Below, piece after piece: positions 51,151 to 59,887 of a stretch of 64,000 nucleotides of DNA. This DNA is from Phocaeicola fibrisolvens. GTDB taxonomy: Bacteria; Bacteroidota; Bacteroidia; Bacteroidales; Bacteroidaceae. Below the pieces are notes generated by a model. It did not search any database. It worked only from the letters and a program-made list of their open reading frames with translations, and was not told where the DNA came from. Position numbers and translations under genes: made by a program. Within the stretch, counting starts at the first letter, position 1; every line of letters begins with the position of its first letter. Location of the stretch: positions 1 to 64,000 of the forward strand of contig NZ_JAOQJI010000012.1 in assembly GCF_025567125.1 (NCBI RefSeq). Direction: 5' to 3'.

Positions 51151-51537
51151 TCATTTGTCCATTGTTACTGTCATTTCAGGAATCAGAATGAAATCATTCT
51201 TCTTGGAATTCCATTTGTAGTATTCTGTAGTTACACTCTTGTTGTCGTAAGTATAACGGATACACAAATCGTTTTCCCAGCAGTTGTTGTTTGCATTCCA
51301 TTTCTGTGACATGTTTTCTGTCATCTGGTTATTGGCATTGTACTTGTAGTTATACTTCATGTAGTTGGTTAACATGTTGCCGTCTTTCTTATAGACAGTT
51401 TCAGCAACTTTCATTCCGTTAACTTCTTCTGCATTGTAAATCAAGTTGTTGTTCATTTTTGCCGCATAAGTCGACAAGTTCGCAATAAAAGTTATAACCA
51501 GAACAATTACACACTTTGCTAAATCCATCTTTTTCAT
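51151..51537 (-). CDS. DUF3836 small exported protein
   Basis: A 128-residue protein with a signal peptide (about residues 1-26, ending in STYAA). The mature part is rich in Asn, Lys, Tyr and Trp, with repeating strands such as YMKYNYKYNANNQMTENMSQ and KWNANNNCWEND, typical of the Bacteroides family DUF3836. A periplasmic or secreted beta-rich protein is likely; no function is known. The start could be either of two methionines (residues 1 or 4). It is a single gene with its own -7 box and terminator. Confidence 0.75.
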   Translation of the reverse strand: MKKMDLAKCVIVLVITFIANLSTYAAKMNNNLIYNAEEVNGMKVAETVYKKDGNMLTNYMKYNYKYNANNQMTENMSQKWNANNNCWENDLCIRYTYDNKSVTTEYYKWNSKKNDFILIPEMTVTMDK

Positions 51538-51586
51538 ATCTTTTTTATTTTAAGGTTTTACTTACTTTTTGTTTCTTTTGACGGTG

Positions 51587-51594
51587 CAAATGTA
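51587..51594 (-). promoter_or_regulatory. -7 box of the DUF3836 gene
   Basis: TACATTTG on the minus strand, 49 bp before the ATG. Confidence 0.4.
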
Positions 51595-51689
51595 GTAAAA
51601 GCTTTGATATGTTGTATTCTTTCTCGCAAAAAAATGCAAGAAATTAGCAAAATGTCACCAATTAAGCATTTGTTAACAATATAGAATGA

Positions 51690-54458
51690 TTAATGTGCTT
51701 CCAGCCAATTTTGACCCCAACCATAGTCTGCACGCAATGGAGCTTTCATTTTGTAAGCAGCTTCCATTTCAGATATCACAATTTGCTGTACTTTTTCTTT
51801 TTCTTCCGGCAAGACGCTGAAGTTTAATTCATCATGTACCTGAAGAATCATCTTGGATTGAATTCCTTCTTCCTGGAATCGTTGGTATATTCGTATCATG
51901 GCTACTTTAATGATATCGGCTGCGCTTCCTTGAATAGGGGCATTGATTGCATTTCGTTCGGCATAGCCTCTGACGACTGCATTTTTGGAGTTGATGTCGG
52001 GCAGATAACGTTTGCGCTTGAAGATGGTTTCAATGTATCCTTGTTCCCGTGCAAGCTGGATGCTTTTATCCATATAAGCCTTTACATCCGGGTAATTTTC
52101 GAAATAGCCGTCGATGAGTTCTTTGGCTTCTTTCCGGTCGACATTCAGTCGTTCGGCCAGTCCGAAAACCGAAATGCCATAAATGATTCCAAAGTTGGCT
52201 GTTTTGGCTTTGCTTCTTTGTTCTCGTGTGACGTCTTCCAGTTTCACCTTATATATTTTAGCTGCGGTGGCTGCATGAATGTCCTGACCTTTCTGGAAAG
52301 CCTCTATCATGTGAGGGTCTCCGCTTAAGTGTGCCATGATACGCAGTTCAATCTGTGAATAATCGGCCGAGAAGAATTCGCATCCGTCGTCTGGAATGAA
52401 GGCTTTCCGGATTTCCTTTCCGTCTTCATTGCGGATAGGGATATTCTGCAAGTTGGGGTTGCTTGAACTCAGTCGCCCGGTAGCAGTGACCGTTTGATTG
52501 AAAGAGGTGTGAATGCGTCCGGTGGCTGGATTGATCAGTAGGGGAAGGGCATCGATGTAGGTTCCCAGTAGTTTCTTCAGACCGCGATGTTCCAGTATCT
52601 TGGCTACGATTTCGTGCTTTCCTCTCAGGCTTTCCAGCACTTCTTCCGAGGTGACGTATTGCCCTGTTTTTGTTTTCTTGGCTTTTTCCACGATTTTTAA
52701 TCGGTCGAACAACACTTCACCTACTTGTTTGGGAGACGCAATGTTGAACTCCATGCCGGCCAGTTGATGTACCTCTTCTTCTATCTGATTCATGCGTGTG
52801 GTGAAATGACGTGAAGTTTCCTTCAGTGCTTCTGTGTCGATACGCACTCCGTTTCTTTCCATGTAGGCCAGCACTGGAACCAATGGCATTTCAATTTCTT
52901 CGAATAATTTCTTTACATCGTTCTTCTCAAGTTCTTTTTCTAGTATGTGTTTTAACTTGAGAGTTACGTCGGCATCTTCGCAGGCATATTTGTAAACGGC
53001 TTCCGGTGCGAGGTCGCGCATGTTGCCCTGTTTTTTGCCTTTCGGTCCAATCAGTTCTTCAATTTTGATTGTTTCATATTTCAGATAGACTTCTGCCAGA
53101 TAATCCATTCCATGACGCAGTTCGGGTTGAAGTACGTAGTGTGCAATCATGGTGTCGAACATTTTTCCTTTTAGTGTCACTCCGTAATTGGCCAGCATAA
53201 TTAAATCGTACTTGATATTCTGGCCAATTTTGAGCGAATTGGGATTTTCAAAGGCCGGTTTAAATATATTTACAATTTTTAAAGCTTCCTCACGGTTCGC
53301 GGGTACAGGTACATAAAATGCCTGATTTTCGTGTATACTGAAGCTCATTCCCACCAATTCTGCTGTGATAGGGTCTGTTCCTGTGGTTTCCGTGTCTAGA
53401 CTGAAAAAAATCTGATTTGTCAAATTTTGAGCTAATTCCTCCATTTTTTCTTGATTATCAATAAGTTGATAGTCGTATGGAAGAGATTCTAACCTCGTGA
53501 GATTTGAATTTTTGGCGTCGCCTGTATCTTCCTGCGCAAATAAGCCAAAGAGATCGGGTTGAGCAGTGGGTGAGGAGGGGGCCTTTTTTTCCGTTTTGAT
53601 GACACGGTCGATTAGAGTACGGAACTCCAACATTTCGAACAGACGGCGAAGTTCTTCTTCGTCGGGCTCCTCTTTTTTCAGTGCATCCATGTCAAGCTGG
53701 ACAGGTACATCAGTTTTGATGGTAGCCAGAAATTTGGAGAACATAATCTGTTCCTTGTTTTCTTCTACTTTCTTTTTGATGGCTCCTTTCAGTTCATCTG
53801 TATGGGTGAGCAGGTTTTCGATACTTCCGAACTGGGCAATCAGTTTTTGTGCGGTTTTTTCTCCCACTCCGGGACAGCCCGGAATGTTGTCGGCTGTATC
53901 GCCCATCAGGCCCAGCATGTCGATGACCTGAAGAGGAGACTGGATATCGAACTTGGCTTTGACCTCGTTGACGCCCATTATTTCGAAATCCTTGTCGCCG
54001 TACTTCGGACGATACATGAACACATGTTCCCCTACAAGTTGGCCGTAATCCTTGTCGGGGGTCATCATATAGGTGGTAATTCCTCTTTTCCCAGCTTCGG
54101 TGGCAAGTGTGCCGATGACGTCGTCAGCTTCATAGCCAGCCACTTCCAGGATAGGGATGCGATAGGCCCGGATGATGTCTTTTATGATAGGGACGGATTG
54201 CCGGATGGCCTCGGGGGTTTCTTCTCGTTGAGCCTTGTATGCTTGGTAAGCCTCATGGCGAAACGTAGGTCCCGACGGGTCGAAAGCAATGCCGATGTGG
54301 GTCGGATTCTCTTTTCTCAGCACTTCTTCCAGCGTATTGACAAACCCCAGGATAGCGGAAGTGTTAAGACCTTTTGAGTTGATGCGGGGATTCTTGATGA
54401 AGGCGTAGTAGGCACGATAAATCAGTGCATAAGCGTCTAGTAGAAATAGTTTCTCCAT
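51690..54458 (-). CDS. polA: DNA polymerase I
   Basis: A 922-residue polymerase with all three domains. The 5'-3' nuclease (about 1-290) begins MEKLFLLDAYALIYRAYYAF. The 3'-5' exonuclease domain (about 330-510) keeps its acidic residues, SLDTETTGTDP. The family A polymerase domain (about 540-922) has motif A DYSQIELRIMAHLSGDP and motif C QVHDELNF. It fills gaps and removes primers in replication and repair. The ATG at 54458 matches the family start; in-frame codons back to 54497 add residues not expected in the family. Confidence 0.97.
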   Translation of the reverse strand: MEKLFLLDAYALIYRAYYAFIKNPRINSKGLNTSAILGFVNTLEEVLRKENPTHIGIAFDPSGPTFRHEAYQAYKAQREETPEAIRQSVPIIKDIIRAYRIPILEVAGYEADDVIGTLATEAGKRGITTYMMTPDKDYGQLVGEHVFMYRPKYGDKDFEIMGVNEVKAKFDIQSPLQVIDMLGLMGDTADNIPGCPGVGEKTAQKLIAQFGSIENLLTHTDELKGAIKKKVEENKEQIMFSKFLATIKTDVPVQLDMDALKKEEPDEEELRRLFEMLEFRTLIDRVIKTEKKAPSSPTAQPDLFGLFAQEDTGDAKNSNLTRLESLPYDYQLIDNQEKMEELAQNLTNQIFFSLDTETTGTDPITAELVGMSFSIHENQAFYVPVPANREEALKIVNIFKPAFENPNSLKIGQNIKYDLIMLANYGVTLKGKMFDTMIAHYVLQPELRHGMDYLAEVYLKYETIKIEELIGPKGKKQGNMRDLAPEAVYKYACEDADVTLKLKHILEKELEKNDVKKLFEEIEMPLVPVLAYMERNGVRIDTEALKETSRHFTTRMNQIEEEVHQLAGMEFNIASPKQVGEVLFDRLKIVEKAKKTKTGQYVTSEEVLESLRGKHEIVAKILEHRGLKKLLGTYIDALPLLINPATGRIHTSFNQTVTATGRLSSSNPNLQNIPIRNEDGKEIRKAFIPDDGCEFFSADYSQIELRIMAHLSGDPHMIEAFQKGQDIHAATAAKIYKVKLEDVTREQRSKAKTANFGIIYGISVFGLAERLNVDRKEAKELIDGYFENYPDVKAYMDKSIQLAREQGYIETIFKRKRYLPDINSKNAVVRGYAERNAINAPIQGSAADIIKVAMIRIYQRFQEEGIQSKMILQVHDELNFSVLPEEKEKVQQIVISEMEAAYKMKAPLRADYGWGQNWLEAH

Positions 54459-54525
54459 TCGTGTAAAAATATTAAGATTTTTCATGTAAATGTACAAAAA
54501 AATACGGTATTCAGTCTTTTATTAT

Positions 54526-54533
54526 TACTTTTG
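54526..54533 (+). promoter_or_regulatory. -7 box of the polyprenyl synthase gene
   Basis: TACTTTTG, 13 bp before the ATG at 54547, which implies a very short leader. Confidence 0.5.
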
Positions 54534-54546
54534 TGGGCTTAAATAA

Positions 54547-55527
54547 ATGTACATGAATAAAATTGATTTAATAAAGCAGCCTGTAGCAAAAGAATTGGAG
54601 GAATTCAGAGGGCTTTTTGAAGACTCTTTGACCAGTACAGATCCTTTATTGGGAGAGGTGCTGTCTTACGTCAAGAAGCGGAGTGGGAAGATGATGCGCC
54701 CTATACTGGTGATGCTGATGGCTAAGTTGTTCGGTACATTAAGCGATTCTACTTTTCATGCAGCCTTATCATTGGAGTTACTTCATACAGCTAGTCTGAT
54801 TCACGACGATGTAGTGGATGAAAGTAACGAACGTCGTGGGCAGTCTTCTGTGAATGCCATTTATAATAATAAGGTATCGGTGTTGGTGGGTGATTACATG
54901 CTGGCTACAAGTTTGAAACATGCTGCGCATACCGGTAAGGTGGAGTTAGTAGAATTGGTGGCTTGCTTGGGGCAGGAACTTTCTGAAGGGGAGATTCTTC
55001 AGTTGGGCAATACCGGAAAGGAAGATTTTGCAGAAGATACTTATTTTGACATCATACGAAAGAAAACAGCAGCCTTGTTCAAGATTAGTGCGCAAAGTGG
55101 GGCGGTATCCGTGAATGCTTCTCCAAAAGAAGCGATGAAAGCGGCACTTTTTGGTGAAATGATTGGAATAGCTTTCCAAATAAAAGACGATATCTTCGAT
55201 TATTTTGAGAATGCAGAATTAGGGAAGCCCACGGGAAATGATATGCTGGAAGGGAAACTTACACTGCCGGCTTTGTATGTATTGAATAAATTGCACGATA
55301 CCTCTTTGAATGAACTGGCTTTACGGATACGGGCCTTGAATGCTTCGAAAGAAGAGATAGCCCAGTTTGTAGAAACGGTGAAAAGGGAAGGAGGCATTGA
55401 GTATGCCACTCAGAAAATGTATGAGTTCCGTGAGAAGGCATTGGCACTTTTGCCCGCTTCTACCGACGAAGCGATTAGGAATGCGCTGACTGCTTACATT
55501 GATTACGTGATTGAACGGAACAAGTAA
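54547..55527 (+). CDS. Polyprenyl diphosphate synthase (trans-isoprenyl synthase)
   Basis: A 326-residue all-helical enzyme that condenses isopentenyl diphosphate units into a long trans-polyprenyl diphosphate. The first aspartate-rich motif is DDVVDES (with HTASLIHDD before it) and the second DDIFDYF. Small side chains before the first motif suit a long product, as for the menaquinone side chain in Bacteroides (octaprenyl or longer), but chain length cannot be read with certainty. It diverges from polA. A second ATG at 54553 is possible. Confidence 0.9.
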   Translation: MYMNKIDLIKQPVAKELEEFRGLFEDSLTSTDPLLGEVLSYVKKRSGKMMRPILVMLMAKLFGTLSDSTFHAALSLELLHTASLIHDDVVDESNERRGQSSVNAIYNNKVSVLVGDYMLATSLKHAAHTGKVELVELVACLGQELSEGEILQLGNTGKEDFAEDTYFDIIRKKTAALFKISAQSGAVSVNASPKEAMKAALFGEMIGIAFQIKDDIFDYFENAELGKPTGNDMLEGKLTLPALYVLNKLHDTSLNELALRIRALNASKEEIAQFVETVKREGGIEYATQKMYEFREKALALLPASTDEAIRNALTAYIDYVIERNK

Positions 55528-55544
55528 TTCGTTTTATAGATAAA

Positions 55545-55593
55545 GAAAAGCCCCTTTCGTTTGTGGTTTTCCACGATGGAAAGGGGCTTTTTA
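55545..55593. terminator. Bidirectional terminator between the polyprenyl synthase gene and deoC
   Basis: A 13-bp perfect stem AAAAGCCCCTTTC / GAAAGGGGCTTTT with A- and T-rich flanks serving both converging genes. Confidence 0.85.
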
Positions 55594-55612
55594 TTTCATT
55601 TCTTTCTTCTGA

Positions 55613-56560
55613 TTAGAAGAACTTGGTCTCACTGCCTACAATTTCTGAAAGCAGGAGGTTGGCCATGCGGCTAGTGCCCAGACGGAAGCGTTCGTTAGTC
55701 AGCCATTCTTCGCCCAGCAGTTCCTTGACGATGGTATAATATACCAGCGCATCGTGAACGGAATTGATGCCGCCTGCTGGCTTGAAGCCTACTTTTCGTC
55801 CTGTTTCCAGGAAATATTCCTTGATGGCCTGGCACATTACGTATGCTGCTTCCGGAGTAGCGGCAGGGCTTTCTTTTCCGGTAGAAGTCTTGATGAAATC
55901 TGCTCCGCAGTACATGGAAAGAATGGAAGCTTTCTTAATGTTAGAAGCAGTTTTCAAGGCACCTGTTTCTAGAATTACTTTCAAGTGCTTATCGCCGCAT
56001 ACTTCTTTCAGTTCCTCGATTTCATCGCACATTCCTTCGTAATCTCCAGTCAGGAATTTCCCTACAGAAATGACGATATCGATTTCATCGGCTCCGGCAT
56101 GGAGTGCCATGGCTGTTTCGGCCACTTTCACTTCAATGAAAGTTTGTGAGGAAGGGAATCCTCCCGATACACAAGCAATCTTGACATCGTCTGCTTCCAA
56201 AGTATCGTTGACAATTTCGGCCATGTTGGGGTAGACGCAGATGGCGGCCACGTTTTTCAGGTCCGGATAACGATCTACAAACTCATTTACCTTTTCGGTA
56301 AACTTCATGACGCTCGGTTCGCTGTCTGTACATTTCAGTGTCGTCAGGTCGATGCAGTTGAAAAGGAATTTCTTTACCTCCAGGGTGTTGTTCTCTTCCA
56401 GATGTTTTTCGATGAGTTTCGCCGTTTTTGCTGCGATTTCATCGTCATTCAGCTCCGTATTATACTTGCGCAAGGCTTCGTCATACTTGCTGGTCTGGTT
56501 CGGATTTTCTCTTTCATCCTCGGGGGTATATCCGCCCCCATGTTCGCGATAATGTTCCAT
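55613..56560 (-). CDS. deoC: Deoxyribose-phosphate aldolase
   Basis: The 315-residue class I aldolase splits 2-deoxyribose 5-phosphate to glyceraldehyde 3-phosphate and acetaldehyde. The Schiff-base lysine is Lys224 in DFIKTSTGK, with VSGGFPSSQT and EIDIVISVGKFLTGDY before it and VGFKPAGGI after it. An N-terminal extension of about 70 residues precedes the DeoC core, longer than in the short bacterial forms (about 220). It is last in the run uvrC-dtd-mazG-deoC. Confidence 0.93.
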   Translation of the reverse strand: MEHYREHGGGYTPEDERENPNQTSKYDEALRKYNTELNDDEIAAKTAKLIEKHLEENNTLEVKKFLFNCIDLTTLKCTDSEPSVMKFTEKVNEFVDRYPDLKNVAAICVYPNMAEIVNDTLEADDVKIACVSGGFPSSQTFIEVKVAETAMALHAGADEIDIVISVGKFLTGDYEGMCDEIEELKEVCGDKHLKVILETGALKTASNIKKASILSMYCGADFIKTSTGKESPAATPEAAYVMCQAIKEYFLETGRKVGFKPAGGINSVHDALVYYTIVKELLGEEWLTNERFRLGTSRMANLLLSEIVGSETKFF

Positions 56561-56565
56561 ACTCT

Positions 56566-56886
56566 TTATAGTTTAGGGTTGTTTTTATGTCTGTCCTTGT
56601 CACGGTTTGTCTTTTTCTCCAGGTTCTTACGAAAGGCTTCTGTCAGGTCTACGCCTGTTTGATTGGCCAGGCAGAGCAGTACCCAGAGCACATCCGCCAT
56701 TTCATCGCCTAGGTCGGTTTTTTCTCCCGCTTTGAACGACTGGTCGCCATACGTCCGTGCCATGATGCGTGCCAGTTCTCCCACTTCCTCAGTGAGCACG
56801 GCCATGTTGGTCAGTTCACTGAAGTATCTCACTCCATACGTCTTGATCCACGTATCTACCGTTTTCTGTGCTTCTTCCAGTGTCAT
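56566..56886 (-). CDS. MazG-like nucleotide pyrophosphohydrolase
   Basis: A 106-residue single-domain MazG-type protein. The metal-binding acidic pattern is LTEEVGELARIMARTYG followed by LGDEMADVLWVLLCLA. Members hydrolyse nucleoside triphosphates to monophosphates. It sits 2 bp after dtd and 5 bp before deoC, so all are co-transcribed. The natural substrate is unknown. Confidence 0.88.
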   Translation of the reverse strand: MTLEEAQKTVDTWIKTYGVRYFSELTNMAVLTEEVGELARIMARTYGDQSFKAGEKTDLGDEMADVLWVLLCLANQTGVDLTEAFRKNLEKKTNRDKDRHKNNPKL

Positions 56887-56888
56887 AG

Positions 56889-57341
56889 TTATTCCTTGTT
56901 TTTGGTATCCATGCAGATGGTTACCGGTCCGTTGTTAATCAGTTCCACTTTCATGTCGGCTCCGAATTCACCGGTTCCTACCTCCTTTCCGAGGGCAATG
57001 CTCAGTTCGTTGCAGAAATAATTATAGAGGGGAATGGCAGTTTCATGCCCCGCTGCTCGGATATAAGAAGGGCGATTTCCTTTCTTGGTAGAAGCCATTA
57101 AAGTGAACTGGCTGATGACCAGAATTTCTCCTTGTACATCCAGAATGGATTTGTTCATTACTCCGTTTTCATCGTCAAATACGCGGAGGTTGACAATCTT
57201 TTTGCAAAGCCAGTCGGCATCTTCTTGGGTGTCGGCTTCTTCAATACCGACCAGTACCATGAAGCCTTCCTTGATGGCTGATTTGCATGTCCCGTCAATG
57301 GTGACGGAAGCACGTGTCACACGTTGTATCACTACTCTCAT
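56889..57341 (-). CDS. dtd: D-aminoacyl-tRNA deacylase
   Basis: The 150-residue protein removes D-amino acids (and glycine from tRNA-Ala) from mischarged tRNAs. It starts MRVVIQRVTRASVTIDG and keeps the two active-site motifs: SQFTLMA (SQFTL-type) and NGPVTI near the C-terminus. It is 33 bp after uvrC and has a -7-like box at 57361-57368. Confidence 0.95.
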   Translation of the reverse strand: MRVVIQRVTRASVTIDGTCKSAIKEGFMVLVGIEEADTQEDADWLCKKIVNLRVFDDENGVMNKSILDVQGEILVISQFTLMASTKKGNRPSYIRAAGHETAIPLYNYFCNELSIALGKEVGTGEFGADMKVELINNGPVTICMDTKNKE

Positions 57342-57360
57342 GTTTCTCTTCTTGTTTTTA

Positions 57361-57368
57361 CAAAAGTA
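57361..57368 (-). promoter_or_regulatory. Possible -7 box of dtd
   Basis: TACTTTTG on the minus strand in the short gap between uvrC and dtd, 19 bp before the ATG. No clear -33 element. Confidence 0.35.
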
Positions 57369-57374
57369 AGAAAA

Positions 57375-59207
57375 TTATTTGGAATCCGACAGGGATTCCT
57401 TGACGCTTTTCGCCGCGCTTTCTCCGATGACCTCTGCAATTTCTTCCAGACTTGCCTGACGGATACGGGTCACGCTCTTGAACTTTTTCAGCAGAGCTGT
57501 CTTCCGTTTTTCCCCGATGCCTTTGATGGTGTCGAGGGCCGAGGCAATCTGACTCTTGCTTCTTTTTTCCCGATGGAAAGTGATGGCAAAGCGGTGCACT
57601 TCGTCTTGTATATTCTCCAGAAGATGGAAAAGGGGAGTACCTTGCTTGATGCCGAGAGTTTGAGGAGGGAATCCATACAGAATCTCCGACGTCCGGTGGC
57701 GGTTGTTCTTGGCCAGTCCAACGATGGGAATCTGCAGGTGCAATTCGTCTTCCACGACTTCGCGTACCACTTCCATTTGTCCCTTTCCACCGTCGGTCAG
57801 TATCAGGTCGGGCAGTTCACCCTGTTCTTCCAGAATACGGGAATAGCGGCGGCGTACCACCTCCTGCATGGATGCATAATCGTCGGGACCCACTACCGTT
57901 TTGATGAGGTATTTGCGATAGTCTTTTTTGCTGGGCTTGGCTTGTTTGAACACCACGCAGGCAGCTACGGCATCTGAGCCTTGGATATTGGAATTGTCGA
58001 AACATTCGATGTGGTTGGGCATTTTCTCCAGGTGAAGCTGTGCCTGGATTTCTTTCATCAACCGTACGCTTCGTTGCTCCGGATTGAGCTTTTCCGCTTG
58101 TTTCAACCGGTCCACTTTATACTGTTTGACGTTCATCAGCGAGAGGTCGAGCAGGTGTTTCTTTTCGCCTCTTTGAGGTACGGTGAACGTCACTCCGTTC
58201 ATTTCCATGTCCAGTTCAAAGGGAACAATGATTTCCTTGGATGTGCTTTTGTATCGTTCCCTCATTTCCACGATGCCGAGAGAAAGTAATTCTTCCTTGC
58301 TTTCGTTCATCCGCAGCTTGTATTCGAAGGTGAAGGCTTGGTTGATGCATCCGTTGGTGATGTGCAGGTAATTGATGTAAGCCGTATTTTCGTCCGTTTC
58401 AATCGAAAAGACATCGATTTGGTGCAGGGTGGCACTGACCACCTCGCTCTTGGCGCGATAGCTTTCGATGAGCATGTATTGTTCCTTGACCTTCTGTGCT
58501 TCTTCGAAACGCATCTCTCCAGCCAACCGTTTCATCTCTTCCATCAGGGCATTGCTCACAGCCTGTGTGTTTCCTTTCAACAACTCTTTTGCCTGTGCGA
58601 TGTGCTGCATGTATGCTTCGTGCGATTGCTGTCCGATGCAAGGTCCCAGGCAGTTCTTGATATGGTATTCCAGACACACCTTGAATTTTCTCTGTGCGAT
58701 ATTTTCGGGCGTCAGGGCGAGGTGGCAGGTGCGCAGCGGATATAGTTTCTTGATTAGCTCCAGAATCGCCATCATCGAAGGAATATGACTGTAAGGGCCG
58801 TAGTAGGTAGACCCGTCGCGAATGATTTTCCGGGTCTTGTAGATACGCGGAAAATACTCGTTGCTGACGCAGATGGAAGGGTAGGTCTTGTCATCTTTCA
58901 GCAAGACGTTGTAACGTGGCTTGTATTTCTTGATAAGGTTGTTCTCCAGCAACAGGGCATCCTCCTCCGTATTGACCACAATGTAGCGGATATCTGCAAT
59001 CTTCGACACCAGCATCCGTGTCTTGGCCGATTGGTGGTCTTTGGAGAAATAAGAGTACACACGCCGCTTCAGGTTCTTGGCCTTTCCCACATAGATGATG
59101 ACTCCCTCCTTGTTCAAGTACTGGTATATGCCCGGTCCTTCCGGAAGGTTCAATACGATTCCTTTCAGGTATTCGCCGGTATTTTCTTTCTTTTCTACCT
59201 CTTCCAT
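57375..59207 (-). CDS. uvrC: UvrABC system protein C
   Basis: The 610-residue nucleotide-excision-repair nuclease makes both cuts beside a DNA lesion. Domains: GIY-YIG nuclease (about 15-95, GPGIYQYLNKEGVIIYVGKA), cysteine-rich region (CHLALTPENI ... KNCLGPCIG), UVR domain binding UvrB (about 205-240, LAGEMRFEEAQKVKEQ), RNase H-like second nuclease (IECFDNSNIQGSDAVAACVV, LILTDGGKGQM) and C-terminal helix-hairpin-helix. The length is normal. Confidence 0.97.
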   Translation of the reverse strand: MEEVEKKENTGEYLKGIVLNLPEGPGIYQYLNKEGVIIYVGKAKNLKRRVYSYFSKDHQSAKTRMLVSKIADIRYIVVNTEEDALLLENNLIKKYKPRYNVLLKDDKTYPSICVSNEYFPRIYKTRKIIRDGSTYYGPYSHIPSMMAILELIKKLYPLRTCHLALTPENIAQRKFKVCLEYHIKNCLGPCIGQQSHEAYMQHIAQAKELLKGNTQAVSNALMEEMKRLAGEMRFEEAQKVKEQYMLIESYRAKSEVVSATLHQIDVFSIETDENTAYINYLHITNGCINQAFTFEYKLRMNESKEELLSLGIVEMRERYKSTSKEIIVPFELDMEMNGVTFTVPQRGEKKHLLDLSLMNVKQYKVDRLKQAEKLNPEQRSVRLMKEIQAQLHLEKMPNHIECFDNSNIQGSDAVAACVVFKQAKPSKKDYRKYLIKTVVGPDDYASMQEVVRRRYSRILEEQGELPDLILTDGGKGQMEVVREVVEDELHLQIPIVGLAKNNRHRTSEILYGFPPQTLGIKQGTPLFHLLENIQDEVHRFAITFHREKRSKSQIASALDTIKGIGEKRKTALLKKFKSVTRIRQASLEEIAEVIGESAAKSVKESLSDSK

Positions 59208-59228
59208 GGTTGCTTATTTCAGGTTGAA

Positions 59229-59278
59229 AAGCAGCCTTCCCTGCAGGGGCTTTTCGCTCCTTGCAAAGAAGGCTGCTT
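59229..59278 (-). terminator. Terminator of apt
   Basis: A perfect 10-bp stem AAGCAGCCTT / AAGGCTGCTT with a 30-base inner region, followed on the minus strand by TTCAACC. The T-run is weak. Confidence 0.55.
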
Positions 59279-59305
59279 GAATTCTTTTTATCAAACGGAA
59301 ACTGC

Positions 59306-59830
59306 TTACAGCTTCAGCAAGGTAGTTACTTCTACGTTCTCATCAAAAGCTTTTCGGCCGTTCAGTCCTTCCAACTCGATGACGAAGTTGACATACGCTT
59401 GCTTTACCCCGCAGCGTTTCACCAGTCGGTGAGCGGCTGCCATGGTTCCTCCTGTAGCCAGCAGGTCATCGTGCAACAGCACTACGTCTTCCGGGCTGAT
59501 GGCATCTTTATGAAGCTGGATGGTGTCGGTGCCATACTCCTTGGCGTAGGTCTCTTCTATCACTTCAGCGGGAAGCTTACCGGGCTTGCGGGCCATGATG
59601 AAGCCTGCTCCCAGACGAGCCGCTAAAGCGCCTCCCAGGATGAATCCTCTTGACTCGATTCCCACGACCTTCGTGATACCTTTGTCCTTGTACATCTCGT
59701 AAAGTTCGTCAATCATGCCCTGCAAACATTCAGGGTTTTTGAAGAGGGTAGTGACATCGTAGAACAAGATGCCGGGCTTGGGAAAATCAGGGATTTCCCG
59801 GAGGTTTTTCTTTAATGTTTCTTTGTTCAT
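59306..59830 (-). CDS. apt: Adenine phosphoribosyltransferase
   Basis: The 174-residue enzyme salvages adenine to AMP with PRPP. It begins LKKNLREIPDFPKPGILFYD, and has GIESRGFILGGALAARLGAG and the PRPP loop DVVLLHDDLLATGGTMAAA. The length is normal for the short bacterial form. It lies 57 bp after mnmG; the gap holds a parS site. Confidence 0.96.
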   Translation of the reverse strand: MNKETLKKNLREIPDFPKPGILFYDVTTLFKNPECLQGMIDELYEMYKDKGITKVVGIESRGFILGGALAARLGAGFIMARKPGKLPAEVIEETYAKEYGTDTIQLHKDAISPEDVVLLHDDLLATGGTMAAAHRLVKRCGVKQAYVNFVIELEGLNGRKAFDENVEVTTLLKL

Positions 59831-59863
59831 ATCCAGTGTTTTATATGTAATCCTTAAATGAAT

Positions 59864-59879
59864 TGTTTCACGTGAAACA
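59864..59879. other. parS centromere-like site (ParB binding)
   Basis: TGTTTCACGTGAAACA, a perfect 16-bp palindrome identical to the canonical chromosomal parS consensus known from Bacillus subtilis. It lies in the 57-bp gap between mnmG and apt. ParB/Spo0J proteins load at such sites, which usually cluster near the replication origin. Neither parA nor parB is in the window. Confidence 0.85.
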
Positions 59880-59887
59880 TGGCTTGT

